Positions 1-5,512 of a stretch of DNA of 6,048 bases are shown piece by piece. Each line of letters opens with the position of its first letter. Within the stretch, counting starts at the first letter, position 1. The notes below the pieces were generated by a model. The model had not been told where the DNA came from. It made no database searches and was given only the letters and a program-made list of their open reading frames with translations. The position numbers and the translations under genes are program-made. The stretch is from CAZVIJ01 sp964626735 (lineage in GTDB: Bacteria > Patescibacteriota > Dojkabacteria > JAOAGR01). The DNA lies in the NCBI GenBank assembly GCA_964626735.1, contig CAZVIJ010000077.1, positions 1 through 6,048 on the forward strand. Direction: 5' to 3'.

Positions 1-1215
1 CTTAATACCTGATATTGTCGATCCGAGCGAGAATATAGGCAAATAGACAGCGATTGCTAGAACTCCGACGACTACACCCATAATAATGAGGATCAAAGGC
101 TCCATTAGCTTGGTTAGGTTATCTGCCATTTGATCTACTTCTTTCGAATATTGAACGCCTACTTTTGATAGCACTTCATCGATTTTTCCTGTTTCTTCTC
201 CGACTCGAATCATATGACCTACGATTGGAGGGAAGTTTTCGGCGGCAAGTATCGGTTGAGAAAGCGGAATGCCTTTCTCTACTTTCTTGCGCGCGTTTTC
301 TATTGAGTTAACGAAAACTGCATTTGTGGTTGAGTTCGCCACCAGGGAAAGCGAGTCCAAAATAGGAACGCCAGCGGAGATAAGCATTGAGAATGTCCGA
401 GCGAACGATGCTACTTGGGCTTTGCTCGCTAACGAACCAAATACAGGCGCTTTCAAAATTGCGGCGTCGGTAACAATACGACCTGAAGGTGTCCTTCGGT
501 AATATGCTAGCGCTATAGAACCCGCAACTAGCAGGATTAAGGTAAAAACTCCACCGATCCCCCGAAGGAAATTGCTTGCGTTGACGACGATTTGTGTCGC
601 GAACGGTAATGCTTCGCCTCGATCTTCAAATAACTTGCTCATTTGGGGAATCATGAACACGAGCAGCAGCGCAACTACGGCCGCTATGGCGATTAATATT
701 ACGACGGGGTAAATCAGTGCTCCCCTAACTTTGCCATCGAATTCTTGCTTCTTTTCAAGATCGTCTGCAACTCTATCGAGAATCAAGTCTAGCTTGCCGG
801 ATTCCTCGCCAGATCTGATAAGGTTCCTGATAACGTTGTCGAAAATCTTGGGAAACTTATCCATAGCTTTTGAAAGCGCTAATCCAGACTGTACATCCTT
901 GAGAATTGCGGCTACCGCATTCTTGAATGTGAAGTTGAGTATCTGGTTTTCCGCTATCTCCAGTGCTTGGGTAAGAGGAAGTCCAGCATTGATCATGAAA
1001 GACATTTGCCTGATAAACAAAACTTTTTCCTTAAATGGAACCCCTCCCACGTTGATGTTCTTGAGGTTCTCGAGGGAAATACCTTTCGGTTTGAGGCTTA
1101 GAATTGTGAATCCTTGACTCAATAACGAATCGCCAACCTTCTGGATATCTTCGCCTTCGATTTCTCCTTCTCGAGGTCTGCTATTTGCATCGACGATTTT
1201 ATACTTGAATTTCAT
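1..1215 (-). CDS. pilC: Type IV pilus inner-membrane platform protein PilC (GspF family), 3' end cut by window edge
   Basis: PilC is the polytopic inner-membrane platform of the type IV pilus; in the family it couples the PilB and PilT motors to addition and removal of pilin subunits. Translating the minus strand from the ATG at 1215 gives 405 codons with no stop before the window edge. Family members are about 400-410 residues, so very little is missing. Two T2SSF repeats are visible: residues about 67-190, starting FIRQMSFMINAGLPL with SGEESGKLD at 135-143, and residues about 271-393, starting FARTFSMLISAGVPI with VGEETGKID at 338-346. Hydrophobic membrane segments lie at about 168-190, 219-239 and 373-396. 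The N-terminal region (1-45) is the usual soluble lead-in. The start is set by a GGGAG site 7 nt upstream, and the gene begins 2 nt after the pilT stop, so it is almost certainly co-transcribed with pilT. A GspF of a type II secretion system is the alternative, but the adjacent PilT argues for a pilus. Confidence 0.95.
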   Translation of the reverse strand, partial: MKFKYKIVDANSRPREGEIEGEDIQKVGDSLLSQGFTILSLKPKGISLENLKNINVGGVPFKEKVLFIRQMSFMINAGLPLTQALEIAENQILNFTFKNAVAAILKDVQSGLALSKAMDKFPKIFDNVIRNLIRSGEESGKLDLILDRVADDLEKKQEFDGKVRGALIYPVVILIAIAAVVALLLVFMIPQMSKLFEDRGEALPFATQIVVNASNFLRGIGGVFTLILLVAGSIALAYYRRTPSGRIVTDAAILKAPVFGSLASKAQVASFARTFSMLISAGVPILDSLSLVANSTTNAVFVNSIENARKKVEKGIPLSQPILAAENFPPIVGHMIRVGEETGKIDEVLSKVGVQYSKEVDQMADNLTKLMEPLILIIMGVVVGVLAIAVYLPIFSLGSTISGIK

Positions 1216-1217
1216 TG

Positions 1218-2888
1218 TTAGGCTCCCGATTTCATAAGCTTAAGTATTTCTTCTGGGCGGATTGCGTATTCTTGCGCCATTTCCACCGTAATTTTGCCTT
1301 CACGTACCATCTTTACCAACGATCGCTCGAGAGTCACCATTCCCATATCGTACGATGTAGATATGACATTATCGATCTGGTATGTTTTTCCTTCTCGAAT
1401 GAGATTCTGAATTGCCGGAGTAACAATCATAAGCTCGATTGCCGCTTCCCTGCCTCCGCCGAGCTTCGGTATCAAACGCTGCGAAAGTATACCTTTAAGT
1501 GATCCAGCCAACTGGGTTCGTATTTGCTCCTGTTGATGAGGCGGAAATACGTCGATAATACGATCTATCGATTGAGCTGCGCTATTGGTGTGAAGGGTCG
1601 CAAAAACCAAGTGGCCGGTTTCTGAGATGGTGATTGCCGATTGGATTGTCTCGAAATCTCGCATCTCACCGATGAGAACAACGTCGGGGTCTTGTCTCAA
1701 TATACTTTTAAGAGCAATGCTCCAATCGTGGGTATCTTCGCCAAGCTCGCGTTGGTCTACGAGTGCCCTCCCTTGCGGGTATACGTATTCGATAGGATCT
1801 TCGATCGTAATGATATGCTCAGCGTAGTGCTCGTTTATTTCCTGGAGCATCGCTGCAAGCGTTGTCGACTTTCCGTGCCCGGTTGGCCCGGTTACTAAGA
1901 ATAAGCCCTGAGGGATTTTCGTAAAGTCATACAGCGCTGGAGGAAGCCTTAATTCTTCGAGCGTTTTGATGCGTGTTGGTATCAGTCGATACGCTGCCGC
2001 CAAGTTTCCGCGCTCGTTATAAGCATTTACTCTAAACCTCGCTTTTTTATCGTGGTCGTATGAGAGATCCACTTCTTTATTTACCTCTAAAAGCTCTTTT
2101 TGGTTCGGACTTAACGTTTGGTGGATTAGCTTTTTCACCTGGTCGGGAGTGAGCGGATCGCCGATTCGCTCCAACTTACTGTCGATTCGTATCGATGCGG
2201 GATAGCCTACCGTCAAATGTAAATCTGATGCGTTCTTTTGAATAACGATATCAAGAAGCTCCTTTATGGAGAAATCGTTAACCTTTACATTGGTTATTAT
2301 GTCTCCATTAGGATCATCAGCAATCGGCGACAATAAATCGACTTCTGGATTAAGTGTCGTATCTACTGAAGTGTTCTCCGCATATGCACCGGAGGGTGTT
2401 GCTAAAGACTCAAGCACTGGCGTAGATAAAGGCTTTTCCGAAGTAAGGTCTGCGACGCTTGGAACGGTGGCAGAATCTTCTAGTGAGATGCTAACCTGTT
2501 CTTGATTGCTAACTGGAGTAATTGGCATTTCGATAGGGTTGTTAGCTTGATCGGTCGGTATAAGAGTTTCAATAGCGTTTGTCCCTAATTGCTGATTAGC
2601 AGGTAGAGGATTGGCTATAACCGGTGAAGGTATATTTAGTCCACCGTTATTGAGTATTTGATTTACCTGGATTGGATCGTCAAGCAGGTTATCCGTACCT
2701 GTAGAAAGTGTTTGGGGCGATTGCTGCGGGTCAGCTTGGGTGTTCGCCATGTTAGCAGTGTCATTATTCGTTGCTGCCGGTGATCCGTAGGGAGAAACAT
2801 ATCCGTTTACTGCTATTCCCTGCTGATCTGGAACCGAGTTGGCACCCTGGTTCGTATTGGTGATATCTGTATTGTTTCTGCCAAACAT
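1218..2888 (-). CDS. pilT: Type IV pilus retraction ATPase PilT with a long acidic N-terminal extension
   Basis: PilT is the cytoplasmic hexameric ATPase that powers pilus disassembly and retraction, giving twitching and DNA uptake in characterised species. The protein has 556 residues, against about 345-370 for most PilT proteins. Residues about 203-556 form the complete PilT core: N-terminal PAS-like half with NASDLHL (219-225), Walker A GPTGHGKST (334-342), Asp box IITIEDPIE (359-367), Walker B region DPDVVLIGEMRD (400-411), His box TGHLVFATLHTNSA (424-437), and AIQNLIRE (492-499), matching the PilT-specific AIRNLIRE signature. The latter separates it from PilB; PilU is a possible alternative but less likely as the only retraction-type ATPase here. 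Walker A carries His338 where Ser is usual. Residues 1-200 are an unusual low-complexity tail rich in Asn, Gln, Pro, Ser and Thr, with 23 Asp/Glu and only two Lys/Arg. The ATG is the first start codon after the pilB stop. No strong SD is seen; translation may depend on pilB. Confidence 0.94.
   Translation of the reverse strand: MFGRNNTDITNTNQGANSVPDQQGIAVNGYVSPYGSPAATNNDTANMANTQADPQQSPQTLSTGTDNLLDDPIQVNQILNNGGLNIPSPVIANPLPANQQLGTNAIETLIPTDQANNPIEMPITPVSNQEQVSISLEDSATVPSVADLTSEKPLSTPVLESLATPSGAYAENTSVDTTLNPEVDLLSPIADDPNGDIITNVKVNDFSIKELLDIVIQKNASDLHLTVGYPASIRIDSKLERIGDPLTPDQVKKLIHQTLSPNQKELLEVNKEVDLSYDHDKKARFRVNAYNERGNLAAAYRLIPTRIKTLEELRLPPALYDFTKIPQGLFLVTGPTGHGKSTTLAAMLQEINEHYAEHIITIEDPIEYVYPQGRALVDQRELGEDTHDWSIALKSILRQDPDVVLIGEMRDFETIQSAITISETGHLVFATLHTNSAAQSIDRIIDVFPPHQQEQIRTQLAGSLKGILSQRLIPKLGGGREAAIELMIVTPAIQNLIREGKTYQIDNVISTSYDMGMVTLERSLVKMVREGKITVEMAQEYAIRPEEILKLMKSGA
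1223..1227 (-). promoter_or_regulatory. Shine-Dalgarno site of pilC
   Basis: Read on the minus strand, GGGAG lies in the last codons of pilT, 7 nt before the pilC ATG. It is the only convincing Shine-Dalgarno site next to a start in this window. It shows that this genome uses SD-led initiation for at least some genes inside operons, in contrast with the first genes of the plus-strand units, which lack one. Confidence 0.7.
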
Positions 2889-2933
2889 TTTCTTTAACCA
2901 ATGTAAATTATTTTGTACGATAACGCAAAGTAA
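2889..2933 (-). other. pilB-pilT intergenic spacer, open in the shared reading frame
   Basis: This 45-nt spacer equals 15 sense codons with no stop in the frame used by both pilB and pilT, so the two genes are separated by a single UGA plus this linker. Before the pilT ATG only a weak AAAGA purine stretch is visible, not a real Shine-Dalgarno site. I see no hairpin terminator and no convincing promoter, which fits co-transcription of the two ATPase genes. Confidence 0.6.
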
Positions 2934-4802
2934 TCAGGCGTGAATGACGCGTTGAACTTCTTCAAGAGTTGTAATGCCTTCGATACATTTGTAATAGCCA
3001 TCCTGGATCATCTTGATCATGCCGTCCTCCATCGCTTGACGTTCTATAACGTCGGCTGCGCTATGCTGCATAACCAAGCTTCCGATTTTCTCGTTAACCC
3101 TGAAGACCTCAAAAATCCCGATACGCCCTGAGTATCCGGTACCTTGGCATTTGTCGCATCCTTTCCCTCTGAACAGCTTTAACGACTTGGGAGTTGTGCC
3201 TATATCGAGGATATCGGGTAAAACTGGTGCTTGAACGGGTGCGGTATGCTCGCTTTCTTCATCAGCGATTTCAATTTTTGATGCATATACCGGGACGTTG
3301 TTTTTTGAAATAAGCTTTTCTTGCGATTCTATAAACTTATTCAGGTTAAATTCACGATGCTCTCCGAGCACCCGTTTGATCTCGATGAGCTCTGCTTCAT
3401 CTGGCTCATACGCATATATGCAGTGCGGGCAGACTTTTCGACAAAGACGCTGAGCTGTACATACGTGTACGGTCGATGCGATTATGTAAGGCTCGATTCC
3501 CATATCGAGAAGTCGCGGCAAAACACCAGCGGCGCTATTCGTGTGTAGGGTCGATATAACCAAGTGTCCTGTTAATGATGCTTGGGATGCTAAGGAAGCA
3601 GTTTCACCGTCTCGAATCTCACCGACGCTTATGATATTCGGATCCTGGCGGAGAAACGCTCGTAACGCGGATGCGAAAGTCAGACCGGCATCGACATTTA
3701 CTTGTACCTGGTTTACTCCCGGTATCTTAATTTCGACAGGATCCTCAATCGATACAATATTTACCTCAGGTTTGTTGAGGATAGACATGCTGGTCGCAAC
3801 GGTAACCGTCTTGCCGGAACCGGTTGGACCGGTTACAAGTATGATGCCCGATGTCGATTTTAATCCGTCCATGAAGGTCTTTAGAGCATTGCCCCTCATA
3901 CCGGTGTCCTCAAGCGATAGGATGCCAAGATCTTTACGGAGCAAACGGATAACTACTTTCTCGCCCAGTACCGTAGGAAGCGTAGAGACACGCAAATCTA
4001 TCTCCTGTCCGTCGGACTTGATTTGGAAACGTCCGTCAAGCGGTTTGCGCTTTTCATCAATCGGCATTTGACCAAGAATCTTCACCCTGGAAACCAGCGA
4101 CGGCCCAACCTGGCTCGGCAACGTTAACGTCTCTTTCAAAATACCGTGTACCCTGAACCTCACCCTTATCTTCGCTTCCTCGGGTTCAATATGTATGTCG
4201 GATGCTTTCGTCTGTGCCGCGCTCTCGAGCATCATATTGAGGATCTTTGCGACCGGAGTGTTATTTACATCAATTGTATTTATGTCGGTAGACTCCTGAG
4301 ATACATCAATGAAATCTGAAGATGAAACAGCTTCCTCGATGGCAGTAGATACTTCAGAGCTAAACTTATTTTGAAATAAGCTTTTTATTTTGCTGTCTAT
4401 ATCTTGTTCGGCAGCAATATAAACTTGTACTCTCCCGTTTAGTTTTTGTTCAAAATATCTGATCGACTGGATGTCGAGTGGGTTTGCCATTGCAGCCTTG
4501 AAAACGTTGTTATTGTTCTCGAAAATTAATACTTTTGCATTCTTAGCCTCGTCTTCTGAGTATCGGCTTACGAGGTCCGCTGGAATCTGAACATTGGCAA
4601 TATCGATGTAAGGAACACCATAGAGTACCGATTTGGCCTTCACGATATCTTGCGGTGTGATCCAGCCTTTTGCGAGGAGTAGCTGGTCTAACGGTGTCTG
4701 GCTTGATAAGCTCTCTGCCCTTGCTTGGTTGAGTTTGTCTAAATCGATGACGTTTTGGTTGACTAAAATGTCAATTATTCCGTTAGTTGAACTTCTCGGC
4801 AT
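2934..4802 (-). CDS. pilB: Type IV pilus extension ATPase PilB (GspE/PulE family)
   Basis: PilB is the cytoplasmic hexameric ATPase that drives pilus assembly through the PilC platform. The 622-residue protein shows, in order: an MshEN-like N-terminal domain (about 5-140); a linker; the N2 half of the secretion ATPase fold with ASDIHIEP (200-207); Walker A GPTGSGKT (325-332); Asp box SIEDPVE (351-357); Walker B region DPNIISVGEIRD (387-398); His box TGHLVISTLHTNSA (411-424); and a zinc-binding region with CPHC (458-461) and CDKC (549-552), followed by TGYSGRIGIFEVF. The four-cysteine region is the hallmark separating PilB/GspE from PilT. Two oddities: the CxxC pairs are 87 residues apart, wider than usual, and Asn389 replaces the common Asp in the DPD element. 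The MshEN segments lack the RLG motif that binds cyclic di-GMP in MshE. The gene is first in the pilB-pilT-pilC operon, ends in UGA and has no SD sequence. GspE is the alternative, but the next gene being pilT favours a pilus. Confidence 0.95.
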   Translation of the reverse strand: MPRSSTNGIIDILVNQNVIDLDKLNQARAESLSSQTPLDQLLLAKGWITPQDIVKAKSVLYGVPYIDIANVQIPADLVSRYSEDEAKNAKVLIFENNNNVFKAAMANPLDIQSIRYFEQKLNGRVQVYIAAEQDIDSKIKSLFQNKFSSEVSTAIEEAVSSSDFIDVSQESTDINTIDVNNTPVAKILNMMLESAAQTKASDIHIEPEEAKIRVRFRVHGILKETLTLPSQVGPSLVSRVKILGQMPIDEKRKPLDGRFQIKSDGQEIDLRVSTLPTVLGEKVVIRLLRKDLGILSLEDTGMRGNALKTFMDGLKSTSGIILVTGPTGSGKTVTVATSMSILNKPEVNIVSIEDPVEIKIPGVNQVQVNVDAGLTFASALRAFLRQDPNIISVGEIRDGETASLASQASLTGHLVISTLHTNSAAGVLPRLLDMGIEPYIIASTVHVCTAQRLCRKVCPHCIYAYEPDEAELIEIKRVLGEHREFNLNKFIESQEKLISKNNVPVYASKIEIADEESEHTAPVQAPVLPDILDIGTTPKSLKLFRGKGCDKCQGTGYSGRIGIFEVFRVNEKIGSLVMQHSAADVIERQAMEDGMIKMIQDGYYKCIEGITTLEEVQRVIHA

Positions 4803-4820
4803 GGGCAGGTATTACGAATC

Positions 4821-4849
4821 AGTTTATGTAAATGTATATAATGAGTCAA
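4821..4849 (-). promoter_or_regulatory. Candidate promoter of the pilB-pilT-pilC operon
   Basis: On the minus strand, TTGACT (4849-4844; 5 of 6 to the -35 consensus) is followed after 17 bp by TAAACT (4826-4821; 4 of 6 to the -10 consensus). Transcription would begin near 4814, giving a leader of only about 12 nt before the pilB ATG, with no Shine-Dalgarno sequence in it. The spacing is ideal but the -10 is weak. A second -10-like TATAAT on this strand at 4859-4854 has no matching -35. Confidence 0.45.
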
Positions 4850-4853
4850 ATAA

Positions 4854-4861
4854 ATTATAAT
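4854..4861. promoter_or_regulatory. Palindromic -10 element, candidate holB promoter (TATAAT on both strands)
   Basis: ATTATAAT is a perfect 8-bp palindrome, so a consensus TATAAT reads on the plus strand (4856-4861) and on the minus strand (4859-4854). The plus-strand copy ends 7 nt before the ATG of the delta-prime-like gene, which places the expected transcription start at or next to the A of the ATG. The plus-strand -35 region (TGTATA near 4833) is poor. The minus-strand copy could add to pilB transcription. Confidence 0.55.
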
Positions 4862-4868
4862 ACGGCGC

Positions 4869-5471
4869 ATGAAGCATATCCTTGTTTCGAAAGAACTAAA
4901 CCAGGTTGAAGACCAAGAATCTGCAGTCGAATTTCTACAACGAAACGTGGAGAAGACGTATTCTTACCAGCTAATTTATCCAGCGGACGGTAAATATAAA
5001 GTCGATGAAATAAAATCATTCACGAAGAAGCTCAGTATTCGGCAGAATGCGCATACAGAGTCTGTGTGCTTTGTATTGATGAAGTCTGATACGATGTCAG
5101 CTATCTGCCAGAACGCGTTATTAAAAGTGCTTGAGGAAACTGAAGCTCCTATCCTATTGGTAACCAAGAACGTTGATTCTCTACTTCCCACAATCCGGTC
5201 ACGTACTCAAATAATGTACCTCGGAGGCGAAATTGAATCTTCACAGCCGGATCAAGATGAGATTACGAGCGAAAGTATCGCCAGAATTTCAAAGCTCGAA
5301 CGTGACAAAGTGCGGATTATATTTGAAAACAGGCTTTCGCAGCCCAAAGTGTCGTACGATGAAGTTGAACTGATAGAGCATACGATCAAAATGATAGACG
5401 CAAATTGCAAGATTGAGAGCGTATTATTTGATTACCTCTATAAACTAGACCGAATCCGTAAAAACAAATAA
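4869..5471 (+). CDS. Reduced DNA polymerase III delta-prime-like clamp-loader subunit
   Basis: This 200-residue protein resembles the central part of the clamp-loader subunit delta-prime (HolB), which helps open the sliding clamp and load it onto primed DNA. The match rests on YKVDEIKSFTKKLS (43-56; the usual I-D-Q-I-R-E-L region), QNALLKVLEE (81-90), sensor-1-like ILLVTKN (95-101) and LLPTIRSRTQ (105-114), where Ser111-Arg112 keep the arginine finger of the family SRC motif. It lacks a P-loop, has LMKSD (70-74) instead of a DExx Walker B, and has no zinc cysteines. Only about 86 residues follow SRTQ, too few for the lid plus the full collar of typical proteins of about 300-340 residues. It therefore cannot bind ATP in the usual way. 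An in-frame stop at 4851 and the absence of other starts fix the ATG. No SD is present. It is divergent from pilB and 41 nt upstream of def. A delta-prime-related AAA+ remnant with another job is possible. Confidence 0.72.
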   Translation: MKHILVSKELNQVEDQESAVEFLQRNVEKTYSYQLIYPADGKYKVDEIKSFTKKLSIRQNAHTESVCFVLMKSDTMSAICQNALLKVLEETEAPILLVTKNVDSLLPTIRSRTQIMYLGGEIESSQPDQDEITSESIARISKLERDKVRIIFENRLSQPKVSYDEVELIEHTIKMIDANCKIESVLFDYLYKLDRIRKNK

Positions 5472-5497
5472 GATCAATAAACCCTACTCCAGGTTCA

Positions 5498-5506
5498 TGG
5501 TACAAT
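5498..5506 (+). promoter_or_regulatory. Candidate extended -10 promoter of def
   Basis: TGGTACAAT has the TGn extension plus TACAAT (5 of 6 to the -10 consensus) and lies in the 41-nt gap after the delta-prime-like gene. It ends 6 nt before the def ATG, and those six bases are all A, so the transcription start is expected at or next to the start codon. The -35 region (TAAACC near 5478) is weak, as is acceptable for extended -10 promoters. No SD site or terminator is visible in the gap. Confidence 0.5.
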
Positions 5507-5512
5507 AAAAAA

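Noticed and set aside
731..1117. Plus-strand open frame of 128 codons
   Set aside because: It is antisense to the first T2SSF repeat of pilC and shows no domain, promoter or SD of its own.
1215..1502. Plus-strand open frame of 95 codons over the pilT 3' end
   Set aside because: It is antisense to the AIQNLIRE region of PilT, with a composition typical of a noncoding frame (many His, Phe and Cys).
2934..2936. UGA as a sense codon (glycine), which would fuse pilB and pilT
   Set aside because: No other in-frame UGA occurs in about 1,580 codons of pilC, pilT and pilB, nor in the two plus-strand genes, and glycines are encoded by GGN. Genomes with UGA as glycine use it often. PilB also ends at a normal place for its family.
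3541..4071. Plus-strand open frame of 176 codons
   Set aside because: It lies fully inside pilB on the opposite strand, over its ATPase core with clear motifs, and its own translation resembles no family I know. It is a shadow.
4976..5191. Minus-strand open frame of 71 codons inside the delta-prime-like gene
   Set aside because: The plus-strand frame has recognisable clamp-loader landmarks across the same bases, so this is a shadow.
5472..5512. Possible terminator between the delta-prime-like gene and def
   Set aside because: No stem-loop with a T-tract is visible. The A-run before the def ATG is not preceded by a GC-rich hairpin, so readthrough into def remains possible.
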